From Acidimicrobiaceae bacterium (lineage in GTDB: Bacteria > Actinomycetota > Acidimicrobiia > Acidimicrobiales > Poriferisodalaceae), in NCBI GenBank assembly GCA_002721305.1, contig PBKA01000029.1, positions 1-48,843 on the forward strand: 48,843 nt of DNA, in the 5' to 3' direction. A model generated the notes under the pieces. That model saw nothing but the letters and a program-made list of their open reading frames with translations, did no database searches and was not told where the DNA came from. The position numbers and the translations under genes are program-made. Below, piece by piece: positions 33,593 to 40,796 of the stretch (positions within the stretch are counted from its first letter, which is position 1; each line of letters opens with the position of its first letter).

Positions 33593-34096
33593 ATGGCCGT
33601 ACGACTGCGCCTGATGCGCATGGGCAAAAAGAAGCAACCTACATACCGAGTCGTGGCGGCTGACAGCCGGTCCCCCCGAAATGGGCGCTTTATCGAAATC
33701 ATCGGTACCTACCAGCCTCGCTTGGAGCCTTCCGTGGTCAAGATAGACAATGAACGCGCTGTTCATTGGCTCCAAGAGGGAGCGCAACCAAGCGAAACGG
33801 TTGAAAAGCTCCTCAAAATCTCAGGTGCTTGGGCTGAATTCAAAGGAGAGACATTTGTCCCTCCCGCTCCGCCCGCCCCGAAACAGAAGGCCTCGTCAAA
33901 GAAATCTGATTCGAGCCTCGCTGTAGTTAATTCAGATGACTCGGCTGAATCCAGCAGTGAAGAACAAGTCGTTGACGAAGAGGTGCCTGCCGACGAATCT
34001 CCCGCGGAGAGCGAAGCTACAGCAGCAGAGGACGAGACCCCTTCAAATGGCGAGACTGACTCGGTCCCTGAAGGCGAAGATGAGGAGCAGTCATGA
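33593..34096 (+). CDS. rpsP: 30S ribosomal protein S16 with long acidic tail
   Basis: The first 85 residues are a standard S16: '[20 protein letters not shown]', '[20 protein letters not shown]', '[15 protein letters not shown]'. Residues about 95-167 form an extra Glu/Asp/Ser/Pro-rich tail with no obvious fold. S16 is normally about 80-100 residues; actinobacterial S16 often has extensions, but this is a long acidic one. ATG 33593 has an AGGAGAG ribosome-binding site. The stop overlaps khpA (ATGA). The tail is likely disordered and exposed on the 30S subunit. Confidence 0.95.
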   Translation: MAVRLRLMRMGKKKQPTYRVVAADSRSPRNGRFIEIIGTYQPRLEPSVVKIDNERAVHWLQEGAQPSETVEKLLKISGAWAEFKGETFVPPAPPAPKQKASSKKSDSSLAVVNSDDSAESSSEEQVVDEEVPADESPAESEATAAEDETPSNGETDSVPEGEDEEQS

Positions 34097-34347
34097 CCGA
34101 ACAAGAGGGAACCACCGCCGAGGAAGTACTCCTCTATCTCATAGCGCAATTAGTTGAACACCCAGACCAGGTCGAGTTAGAAATCGAAGAGAGCGACACG
34201 AAAATAAGCCTTATGGCGAAAGTAAGCTCAGAAGACATCGGACGTGTTATCGGAAAACGCGGACGTGTCGCCAACTCAATCCGCACGTTGGTCAGAGCAG
34301 CGGCGGTCAAGGACGGCGTTGATGTTGAGGTCGACTTCAGCGATTAA
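34093..34347 (+). CDS. khpA: KH-domain RNA-binding protein KhpA
   Basis: This 84-residue protein is a single KH domain with the GKRG loop at residues 54-57 ('[20 protein letters not shown]'). KhpA proteins bind RNA, often with KhpB, and affect cell elongation and translation in Gram-positive bacteria. Location between rpsP and rimM is the conserved one. It begins with an ATGA overlap on the rpsP stop. Confidence 0.93.
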   Translation: MTEQEGTTAEEVLLYLIAQLVEHPDQVELEIEESDTKISLMAKVSSEDIGRVIGKRGRVANSIRTLVRAAAVKDGVDVEVDFSD

Positions 34348-34379
34348 AGCTGTACCCACCTTTACCGGCAAGTTAAATC

Positions 34380-34856
34380 ATGTCTGACGCGGGTGAGCTG
34401 CTCGAGGTAGGGACGATCGGTCGGGCTCATGGCACGGGTGGAGAAGTAGTTGTCCGGCTCGTCACTAATAGGCTGGAACGACTGGATCCAGGAAGCAGAC
34501 TCATCAGTTCAGTCCGCGAGCTCGTCGTTTCAAAATCCCGACCTCACCATGACAAATGGCTCGTGCAATTTGACGGAATAGAAACCCGCAACCAAGCAGA
34601 AGAACTAAGAGGCGCAGTTCTGAGTGCCCTGCCACTGGACATTCCCGATGTCCTATGGGTTCACGAACTCATCGGCTCGGTAGTGAGAGAAGTCGACGGT
34701 GCAGAACGCGGCACCGTAACTGCTGTCTTGGCCAACCCGGCATCTGACCTCTTGGAATTAGATAGTGGCCACCTAGTCCCGTTGACCTTCATCGTCCAAT
34801 TCGAAGAAGGAATTGTTTTGGTTGATGTTCCAGACGGTCTGTTTGAACTGAGTTGA
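34380..34856 (+). CDS. rimM: 16S rRNA processing protein RimM
   Basis: This 158-residue two-domain protein assists assembly of the 30S head with S19. The N-terminal RimM barrel begins 'LLEVGTIGRAHGTGGEVVV', and the PRC-barrel half has 'ELIGSVVREVDGAERGTVTAV' and 'LVPLTFIVQFEEGIVLVDVP'. It sits 32 bases after khpA and 4 bases before trmD, the standard order. Confidence 0.94.
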   Translation: MSDAGELLEVGTIGRAHGTGGEVVVRLVTNRLERLDPGSRLISSVRELVVSKSRPHHDKWLVQFDGIETRNQAEELRGAVLSALPLDIPDVLWVHELIGSVVREVDGAERGTVTAVLANPASDLLELDSGHLVPLTFIVQFEEGIVLVDVPDGLFELS

Positions 34857-34860
34857 CATC

Positions 34861-35604
34861 ATGCGCATCGACGTCTTCACGATCTTTCCCCAAATAGTCA
34901 GTGACATGGGAGTGCTCAGCATTTTAGGTAGAGCCCAAAAGGAACAAGTGCTCGACCTACGCGTTCATGACCTGCGAATGACTGCAACGGACCCGCACAG
35001 AACCGTCGATGACAAACCTTTCGGTGGCGGACCCGGCATGATCATGAAACCAGAACCGGTTTTTGGCGCGGTGGACGCAATCGATCCCCCACGGCCGATT
35101 GTTCTAATGGATCCCGGAGGAACACGATTCGACCAAGCTAAAGCCAACCAACTCGCGGGACTAGATGGCTTCTCACTTCTTTGTGGACGTTATGAGGGAG
35201 TAGACGAACGGATTAGAACGAACCTGGTGGACGAAGAACTCTCGATTGGTGATTTTGTCCTTGCCGGAGGAGAGTTCGCAGCGATGGTGGTAATCGAAGC
35301 TGTCGTCAGACTTGTGCCAGGAGTGCTCGGCAATGAAGTCTCCACCAAGGATGAGAGTTTTGGCGACTACTTGCTTGAGTACCCGCAATGGACGAGACCA
35401 TCTGAGTTCCAAGGCCTCACGGTGCCGGAAACTCTGCGCAGCGGAAATCACCCCAGAGTCTCGCAATGGCGTTTAGCAATGGCTATTGCTCGTACAGCAA
35501 GACTGAGACCCGACCTTCTAGAACAGCGCGGGGTCTCCAGGGAAGAACTGGCTTTGCTTGATGAGTTCAACATAAGCATCGCTGACCGCTTCGTTTCGGA
35601 GTGA
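34861..35604 (+). CDS. trmD: tRNA (guanine-37-N1)-methyltransferase TrmD
   Basis: This 247-residue SPOUT methyltransferase makes m1G37 in tRNAs and prevents frameshifting. Motifs: 'MRIDVFTIFPQIV', 'DDKPFGGGPGMIMKPEPVF', the knotted SAM site 'LLCGRYEGVDERI' and 'SIGDFVLAGGEFAAMVVIEA' (in part IGDFVLAGGE). The C-terminal domain has 'YPQWTRPSEFQGLTVPE'. Normal length and neighbours. Confidence 0.95.
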   Translation: MRIDVFTIFPQIVSDMGVLSILGRAQKEQVLDLRVHDLRMTATDPHRTVDDKPFGGGPGMIMKPEPVFGAVDAIDPPRPIVLMDPGGTRFDQAKANQLAGLDGFSLLCGRYEGVDERIRTNLVDEELSIGDFVLAGGEFAAMVVIEAVVRLVPGVLGNEVSTKDESFGDYLLEYPQWTRPSEFQGLTVPETLRSGNHPRVSQWRLAMAIARTARLRPDLLEQRGVSREELALLDEFNISIADRFVSE

Positions 35605-35612
35605 GAGACCGC

Positions 35613-35618
35613 TAGCAT
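35613..35618 (+). promoter_or_regulatory. Candidate -10 element (CGCTAGCAT) for rplS
   Basis: TAGCAT lies 106 bases before the rplS ATG, just after trmD, in a 119-base gap. It implies a leader of about 100 bases that includes a GGAAAG/CTTTCC stem (35668-35673 and 35685-35690). Possible separate control of L19. Confidence 0.35.
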
Positions 35619-35723
35619 GATGTTTCGTTGTTTCCGCGATGCCTGTGGTCCGTGGCGAGGGTATTTTGGAAAGCAACCTTCCGCCTTTCCTAATTTGAAT
35701 CCGACACTAGGAGCAAGTGCGAC

Positions 35724-36068
35724 ATGCACAGCACCGATCAAGTAGATCAAGTACAACTCAGAACTGATCACCCAGAATTCGGTCCGGGTGACACGGTAAA
35801 GGTGCATGTTCGAGTGGTAGAAGGCAATCGTGAGCGCACACAAGTGTTCGAGGGATATGTCATCGCCCGACGCGGTTCAGGTATTCGTGAATCCTTCACT
35901 GTTCGGAAATTGAGTTTTGGTGTCGGCGTTGAACGGACCTTCCCGCTGCACGCCCCCACAGTCGCCAAAATAGAACGCGTCGCAGTCGGTGATGTTCGTC
36001 GATCCAAGTTGTACTACCTTCGCGACCGAGTCGGTAAAGCTGCGCGTGTAAAAGAACAGCGCTACTAG
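35724..36068 (+). CDS. rplS: 50S ribosomal protein L19
   Basis: This 114-residue L19 lies at the 30S-50S interface. Typical blocks: '[20 protein letters not shown]', '[17 protein letters not shown]', '[20 protein letters not shown]' and '[17 protein letters not shown]'. The ATG has AGGAG 11 bases upstream. The gene ends 24 bases from the convergent small gene. Confidence 0.96.
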   Translation: MHSTDQVDQVQLRTDHPEFGPGDTVKVHVRVVEGNRERTQVFEGYVIARRGSGIRESFTVRKLSFGVGVERTFPLHAPTVAKIERVAVGDVRRSKLYYLRDRVGKAARVKEQRY

Positions 36069-36092
36069 TTCGACCAGCAACGTCAGACCGAC

Positions 36093-36302
36093 TTACCCCC
36101 GCGGCCCTCGTCGATGTCGGGCCTTCCAGCATCCGTAGTGCCAATGGCGTCTCAGGTCAGGGGCATCCAAAGGAACAGCGACCATATGCCCTAGCCCGGG
36201 CGGAAGTTCACGATTACAACCGGGGCAGAGATACGTTTTCGTTGCCTGAAACGGCTGAACGCGGCGAACCTCGAAGCCGTCCTCTTGCTCCAAGTCAAAC
36301 AC
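36093..36302 (-). CDS. Small Cys/His (probable zinc-binding) protein, second copy type
   Basis: This 69-residue protein contains CPGC (about residues 26-29) and HWHYGC (about 53-58), with a basic tail 'KARHRRGPRG'. The middle 'LPPGLGHMVAVPLDAPDLRR' and the H-x-H-x2-C ending recall a family of uncharacterised actinobacterial proteins sometimes labelled 'ATP/GTP-binding', though no nucleotide-binding motif is present. I start it at GTG 36302: AGGA lies 6 bases upstream and overlaps the stop codon of the preceding 36-residue gene. An in-frame TTG at 36335 would run into that gene. It likely binds one zinc ion; function unknown. Confidence 0.7.
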   Translation of the reverse strand: MFDLEQEDGFEVRRVQPFQATKTYLCPGCNRELPPGLGHMVAVPLDAPDLRRHWHYGCWKARHRRGPRG

Positions 36303-36310
36303 TGCAGTTC

Positions 36311-36421
36311 CTATCCGAAAAGGCCCCAGAGACAAGCACCGATTGCGACCAAGGACGCGATTGCGACCAATAGATAATCGATCCGCGTAGCGGAGTACTT
36401 CCTGTAGGGGTTGTAACCCAT
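36311..36421 (-). CDS. 36-residue single-span membrane microprotein
   Basis: The reading frame starts MGYNPYRKYSATRIDY, a basic aromatic-rich head, followed by one hydrophobic helix (residues 17-35, 'LLVAIASLVAIGACLWGLF') and ends at Gly36. It should insert with the head in the cytoplasm. The ATG has no ribosome-binding site but lies 6 bases after CATACT, a plausible -10, so the message is probably leaderless. The stop codon TAG forms part of the ribosome-binding site of the next small gene 8 bases on, so the two are likely co-translated. Two copies of CGATTGCGACCAA inside the gene encode the repeated LVAI. Confidence 0.6.
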   Translation of the reverse strand: MGYNPYRKYSATRIDYLLVAIASLVAIGACLWGLFG

Positions 36422-36427
36422 AGTCGC

Positions 36428-36433
36428 AGTATG
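36428..36433 (-). promoter_or_regulatory. Candidate -10 element (CATACT) for the two-microprotein operon
   Basis: Minus-strand CATACT ends 6 bases before ATG 36421. It matches TAnnnT except for the first base. The gap 36422-36569 holds this and the xerC promoter, back to back. Confidence 0.35.
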
Positions 36434-36556
36434 CACCTTTATCCCAAATTTGAATGTCAATGACTCAAGAAGATGACGGTAGGTGCCTTGGTTCGCACCG
36501 GCAGTCGAGTTAAGGGTTCTGGGCGAACATTGTCAACTGAACGTCGCCGGGATCGG

Positions 36557-36562
36557 TACCGT
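36557..36562 (+). promoter_or_regulatory. -10 element (CGGTACCGT) for xerC
   Basis: TACCGT lies 7 bases before GTG 36570, the position expected for a leaderless message, and shares TCGGTACCGTT with the site before coaD. It supports 36570 as the xerC start over the longer frame. Confidence 0.5.
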
Positions 36563-36569
36563 TCATTAC

Positions 36570-37514
36570 GTGAGCCTTGAGAAATGGAACGTCGCAGAGT
36601 TTCTTCGCTCACGGACAGCGGCCTCACTCAACACTGTTCGAGCCTACGAACAGGACATCAACGCATTCATCCGTTGGAGCGAAGAGAACGGCCATACAGA
36701 TCCTGGATGCATTGAACGCAAAGACGTTTCGACTTGGGTTGCCGCCATGCACGGAGAAGGACGTCCACAAAAAACCATGGCTCGTCGTATCGCGGGAGTG
36801 CGACAGTATTTTCGATGGCTTGTCGAGAGGGGAGCCATTAGCACTGACCCGACGGCCAAGATACAGCCTCCAAAAGGACCTGAAAAACTCGCCCGCACCC
36901 TACCGAGGCAGGTGATCCGAAAGCTGTTGGATAAAGGACCGCCGGAGAACGCGCTTGACCTGCGCAATCGAGTGGTCTTTGAACTCATGTATGGGTCGGG
37001 TCTTCGCGTCGCTGAACTATGCGCTCTCAATATGGCCGATTTCGATAGGGAAAATGAACTGTTGGTCGTGGAAGTCATCAAACACAGAGACGAAATTGGA
37101 AGCAAAGACAAAAAATTTCGACGACTTCCGATGACGTTGATTTCTCGCCAGATGCTGGAGCTATGGATTAACGAAAAAAGTCGCGAATTCGATAATTCGT
37201 ACACATCAGGCAGGAAGAACCCACAAGCCATGTTCGTTAATCGCAGAGGAAATCGTTTAACGAGCCGTGATCTGTTGAGAATTTGGCACGGAGCGCTGAC
37301 GGCTCAAGGTCTAGATCCGCTTCCGTCACATTACCTTCGACATACCTTCGCTACCGACCTGCTTAATGGGGGAGCGGATGTACGTGCGGTTCAAGACCTA
37401 CTGGGTCACAAAGACATCCAAACAACCGTCAACTATTTGAAGGTGAGTGACGAGGACTTAGTGATAACGCACCGGCTCTTTCATCCTCGCGGCAAACCGG
37501 TTAAGGAACGATAG
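36570..37514 (+). CDS. xerC: Tyrosine recombinase XerC
   Basis: This is a 314-residue site-specific recombinase that resolves chromosome dimers at dif with XerD. The N-terminal SAM-like domain ('VSLEKWNVAEFLRSR', 'SLNTVRAYEQDINAFIRW') precedes the catalytic domain: Arg146 in 'GSGLRVAELC', Lys near 182 in the beta-hairpin, His254 and Arg257 in 'HYLRHTFATDLL', His280 in 'LLGHKD' and nucleophile Tyr289 in 'TTVNYLKVS'. It stands before rpsB as in other actinobacteria, so it is the housekeeping enzyme and not a phage integrase. Start chosen at GTG 36570 from the -10 spacing and domain limits; a frame from 36483 adds 29 residues unlike Xer. Confidence 0.92.
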   Translation: MSLEKWNVAEFLRSRTAASLNTVRAYEQDINAFIRWSEENGHTDPGCIERKDVSTWVAAMHGEGRPQKTMARRIAGVRQYFRWLVERGAISTDPTAKIQPPKGPEKLARTLPRQVIRKLLDKGPPENALDLRNRVVFELMYGSGLRVAELCALNMADFDRENELLVVEVIKHRDEIGSKDKKFRRLPMTLISRQMLELWINEKSREFDNSYTSGRKNPQAMFVNRRGNRLTSRDLLRIWHGALTAQGLDPLPSHYLRHTFATDLLNGGADVRAVQDLLGHKDIQTTVNYLKVSDEDLVITHRLFHPRGKPVKER

Positions 37515-37550
37515 ATGACGCAGGGGTACATGCGGCGACGGCTTTACCTT

Positions 37551-37556
37551 TAGCCT
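37551..37556 (+). promoter_or_regulatory. -10 element (TTTAGCCT) for rpsB-tsf
   Basis: TAGCCT lies 128 bases before the rpsB ATG in a 170-base gap, implying a long leader that contains the hairpin at 37605-37654. Confidence 0.45.
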
Positions 37557-37604
37557 CGCTAGACTTCTGATTCGGACACGATTTAGGTCCAACACCACTA
37601 ACAG

Positions 37605-37654
37605 CTGAGACGACCTCGCGGTCGCCGTTCAAATTGGTTCGGCGTCGATCTCAG
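37605..37654 (+). promoter_or_regulatory. Large leader hairpin before rpsB
   Basis: CTGAGACGAC (37605-37614) pairs with GTCG-A-TCTCAG (37644-37654) over ten base pairs with one bulged A, and an inner GCCG/CGGC stem (37624-37627 and 37640-37643) extends it. It lies 30 bases before the start. It is a candidate autoregulatory element for S2, inferred from position and pairing. Confidence 0.5.
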
Positions 37655-37684
37655 TGCAGCAAGCTAACCGTGGGGGGAGAAATC

Positions 37685-38638
37685 ATGGCTGCAGTTGTCA
37701 CCATGTCAGATCTGCTGAAGGCAGGCGTTCATTTCGGACATCAGACCCGAAGATGGAACCCCAAAATGGATCGTTACCTATGGGGAGAACGCAACGGCAT
37801 TTACATCATTGATCTTGAGCAAACAATCGGCCTGATAGACACGGCGTACTCCTATGTCCGTGACACCGTTTCAAAAGGCGGAACCATCCTCTTTGTAGGC
37901 ACCAAAAAGCAAGCTCAAGACCCGATTGAGACCTATGCGAAAGCATCGGGGATGCCATACGTAAATCAACGCTGGCTTGGTGGCATGCTCACCAACTTCC
38001 GGACAATCAGAGGTCGCGTTGACAAAATGCTTGAATACGAGCGAATGCAAGCTGCGGGCGACTTCGACAACATGCCGAAGAAAGAAGCCCTGCTCCTAAC
38101 CCGCGAGCTCACCAAACTTCAACGCAACCTCGATGGACTGCGCAACATGGACAAGCTTCCGCAAGCAGTATTTGTTCTTGACACCCCCAAAGAACATATT
38201 GCTGTCGCCGAAGCCAATCGCTTGAAACTTCCCGTTGTCGCTGTCGCCGACTCAAATAGTGATCCTGACCTAATCGACTACGTGATCCCGGGTAACGATG
38301 ACGCAATTCGGAGCACCGAATTGTTGACGAGGGTTATAGCGGATGCGGTTAGCGAGGGACGGTACATCGCCGAAAGCAAAGGAAGGGTTGTCAGCGCTCC
38401 GGGAGAACGCAGCCCCGAAGAAGAAGCCAGAGTCACAGCCGAGCAGTCCGAGGCAGCCCAAAAAGCACTTGCAGAGGCGGCAGCGCGTGAGGCTCGAATA
38501 GCAGCTGAGCAGGCGGCTCAGGCCAACCCAGTTGTTGACGCCCCGACGCAAACAGCGTCTGACGTAGACGCAGAAGTTGCTGAGCCTGAACACAAACAAG
38601 AATCTGAAGAGTCTTCGGAATCCACAGACGAAAACTAA
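37685..38638 (+). CDS. rpsB: 30S ribosomal protein S2 with C-terminal extension
   Basis: This 317-residue S2 has the usual core through about residue 232: '[20 protein letters not shown]', '[14 protein letters not shown]', '[15 protein letters not shown]', '[19 protein letters not shown]' and '[10 protein letters not shown]'. A tail of about 85 residues follows, first Ala/Glu-rich and helical ('[20 protein letters not shown]'-like), then acidic and Ser-rich. ATG 37685 has a strong GGGGGGAGA ribosome-binding site, so the in-frame extension from 37634 is discarded. tsf follows, as in nearly all bacteria. Confidence 0.96.
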   Translation: MAAVVTMSDLLKAGVHFGHQTRRWNPKMDRYLWGERNGIYIIDLEQTIGLIDTAYSYVRDTVSKGGTILFVGTKKQAQDPIETYAKASGMPYVNQRWLGGMLTNFRTIRGRVDKMLEYERMQAAGDFDNMPKKEALLLTRELTKLQRNLDGLRNMDKLPQAVFVLDTPKEHIAVAEANRLKLPVVAVADSNSDPDLIDYVIPGNDDAIRSTELLTRVIADAVSEGRYIAESKGRVVSAPGERSPEEEARVTAEQSEAAQKALAEAAAREARIAAEQAAQANPVVDAPTQTASDVDAEVAEPEHKQESEESSESTDEN

Positions 38639-38670
38639 CCACCATCTATCGACGAGGCACATCGAATCCA

Positions 38671-39465
38671 ATGGCAGACTTCACCGCGAAGGACGTTCAA
38701 ACTCTTCGCCAATCAACCGGCGCGGGAATGATGGACGCCAAGAAGGCTTTGGTTGAAAATGACGGGGATGCTGAAGCAGCTGCCCAATGGTTAAGAGAAA
38801 AGGGCATAGCGAAGAGCGCCAGCCGTTCCGACAGAGAGAACAGTGAGGGAGTGGTAGTAGCGCGAGTTGAGGGGCAGACGGCGGCCATAGTTGAATTGAA
38901 ATGCGAGACCGACTTTGTGGCGAAATCCGACCAATTCGGAGAAATGGCAGACAAAATTCTGACGTCGGTTCTCGCCAACGGAGAAGAAGCCGTATCTGAA
39001 GCTTCTGGCGATCTTGAAAACCTGAAGATTGCTCTCAAAGAAAATATCGACCTAGGCCAAGTAATCCGATACGAAGCCAGCGAGAACTCTGTGCTTGACG
39101 CGTATGTCCACCAGCAAAACGGTAGAGGGGTCAACGCAGTTCTCGTAGAGATCAGCGAAGGAACGCAAGAAATAGCGCACGATGTCGCTCTTCACATAGC
39201 GAGCAACAGACCCAAATACCTGAATCGCGATGACGTGCCGTCCGAAGTCGTGGCTGCGGAGCGTGAAACGCTTGAAAACATCACCCGGAATGAAGGCAAG
39301 CCTGAGCAAGCGATAGAAAAGATTGTCGATGGCCGCATGGACGGCTTCTTTCGAGAAGCTGCTCTCCTTGAGCAAAAGTTCGTAAAGGATGAAAAAGTTA
39401 GTATCTCGGAGTTGCTTGGCGACTCAACGGTCAGTCGCTTCGTTCAGGTGGAGATAGGAAGCTGA
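38671..39465 (+). CDS. tsf: Elongation factor Ts
   Basis: This is the 264-residue nucleotide-exchange factor for EF-Tu. The N-terminal UBA-like module 'DVQTLRQSTGAGMMDAKKAL' is followed by 'WLREKGIAKSASR' and the TDFV motif in 'KCETDFVAKSDQF', which engages EF-Tu. The core ends 'KVSISELLG'. Normal length. GAGG precedes the ATG, and one base separates its stop from pyrH. Confidence 0.96.
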   Translation: MADFTAKDVQTLRQSTGAGMMDAKKALVENDGDAEAAAQWLREKGIAKSASRSDRENSEGVVVARVEGQTAAIVELKCETDFVAKSDQFGEMADKILTSVLANGEEAVSEASGDLENLKIALKENIDLGQVIRYEASENSVLDAYVHQQNGRGVNAVLVEISEGTQEIAHDVALHIASNRPKYLNRDDVPSEVVAAERETLENITRNEGKPEQAIEKIVDGRMDGFFREAALLEQKFVKDEKVSISELLGDSTVSRFVQVEIGS

Positions 39466-39466
39466 A

Positions 39467-40213
39467 GTGAAGGATCAAACTCGTCGCTGGGAGGGTGATT
39501 GCCCCTGGAAACGAGTCGTTTTAAAACTTTCGGGTGAAGCGCTTGCTGATTCAACGGGTGAGAACATTAGTGGTGAGGTCCTGCAGAACTTGGCCTCGGA
39601 GATTTCAGCAGTTCGAGAAACTCACGACGTTGACATCGCAATCGTCGTAGGCGGAGGCAACATTTGGAGGGGAATGTCGGGTTCGGTGGGGGGCATGGAC
39701 CGAGCACAATCCGATCACATGGGCATGCTTGCCACCGTGATCAATGCCATTGCTCTCCAAGACGCCCTGGAACGAGCTGAGGTTCCCACTCGCGTCATGA
39801 CTGCAATAGGTATGGCACAAATTGCAGAACCATACATTCGTCGCCGCGCCGAACGACACCTTGATAAGGGCCGAGTCGTTATATTCGCTGCTGGTACAGG
39901 AAACCCCTTTTTTACGACAGACACAGCGGCTGCCCTTAGGGCCGCAGAAATTGACGCTGATGCCGTGCTGAAGGGAACCCACTCAGGGATCGATGGGGTT
40001 TATACATCCGATCCTCAATCCAATCCCGATGCAGAACTTCTCGATGAAGTTTCCTTCCTCGATGTACTTTCTCAAGAGCTTGCGGTAATGGATAGTGCTG
40101 CGATAGCGGTATGCAAGGACAACGCGACACCCATAGTCGTCTTTGACCTGATGACACGAGGAAATCTTGAGTCCATCCTCGATGGTGCCGCGATCGGTAC
40201 GCTGGTCAAGTGA
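39467..40213 (+). CDS. pyrH: Uridylate kinase
   Basis: This 248-residue hexameric UMP kinase supplies UDP for nucleic acids and cell wall. Family segments: 'RVVLKLSGEALADSTGENI', 'VVGGGNIWRG', 'MDRAQSDHMGMLATVINAIA' (20 of the block), 'PYIRRRAERHLDKGRVVIFA', 'GTGNPFFTTDTAAALRA' and 'GVYTSDPQSNPDA'. GTG start one base after tsf; its stop overlaps frr (GTGA). Confidence 0.95.
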   Translation: MKDQTRRWEGDCPWKRVVLKLSGEALADSTGENISGEVLQNLASEISAVRETHDVDIAIVVGGGNIWRGMSGSVGGMDRAQSDHMGMLATVINAIALQDALERAEVPTRVMTAIGMAQIAEPYIRRRAERHLDKGRVVIFAAGTGNPFFTTDTAAALRAAEIDADAVLKGTHSGIDGVYTSDPQSNPDAELLDEVSFLDVLSQELAVMDSAAIAVCKDNATPIVVFDLMTRGNLESILDGAAIGTLVK

Positions 40214-40776
40214 GCGAGTTCGCACAAGAAATCTGCGCTGATGCACAAGAGCGTATGGATCGGGCAGTCGAGCATGCACAAAACGAATATTCGACGGTTC
40301 GGACTGGACGTGCGACACCGGCACTGGTCGAAAAGCTAAAGGTTGACTACTACGGGACAGATGTTCCTCTTCAACAGTTAGCAAGTTTTTCAGTACCCGA
40401 AGCGCGAGTGTTGGTCGTACAGCCCTTTGACAGGGGTTCCATCGATGACATATCCAAGGCTCTAATGGAATCGGATTTGGGTATTAATCCGAATAGCGAT
40501 GGCGAGGTCGTGCGGCTTGTTTTTCCACCTTTGACCGAAGAACGGCGGCAAGATCTGGTACGAGTGGTCAAACAGATGGCCGAAGACGGCCGTGTAGCGG
40601 TGCGCAACCTTCGTCGATCCGCCCGCCAGGATTTAGATGCACTCGAAAAAGACAAAGAGATTTCCTCAGACGACAAAGAGAGATTCAGCAAGGATCTTGA
40701 TCGATTTACACAAAAAGCTGTCGACGAAATTGATAGCGCACTCACTGCTAAAGAGCAGGAGTTGCTTGAAATCTGA
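40210..40776 (+). CDS. frr: Ribosome recycling factor
   Basis: This 188-residue RRF, with EF-G, splits post-termination ribosomes. Blocks include 'RMDRAVEHAQNEYSTVRTGR', 'YYGTDVPLQQLASFSVPEAR', 'SDLGINPNSDGEVVRLVFPP' and 'EERRQDLVRVVKQMAEDGRV', with the terminal 'VDEIDSALTAKEQELLEI'. The start overlaps the pyrH stop by four bases. Confidence 0.96.
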   Translation: MSEFAQEICADAQERMDRAVEHAQNEYSTVRTGRATPALVEKLKVDYYGTDVPLQQLASFSVPEARVLVVQPFDRGSIDDISKALMESDLGINPNSDGEVVRLVFPPLTEERRQDLVRVVKQMAEDGRVAVRNLRRSARQDLDALEKDKEISSDDKERFSKDLDRFTQKAVDEIDSALTAKEQELLEI

Positions 40777-40796
40777 ACCGAGGATCGGGGGAGCCT

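Noticed and set aside
36570-37514. Possible phage or island integrase
   Set aside because: The tyrosine recombinase has Xer-type domains and sits in its conserved place before rpsB; no attachment-site repeats, tRNA gene or cargo genes surround it.
37634-37684. Extended S2 N-terminus from 37634
   Set aside because: The ATG at 37685 has a very strong ribosome-binding site and begins the conserved S2 sequence; the extension would overlap the leader hairpin.
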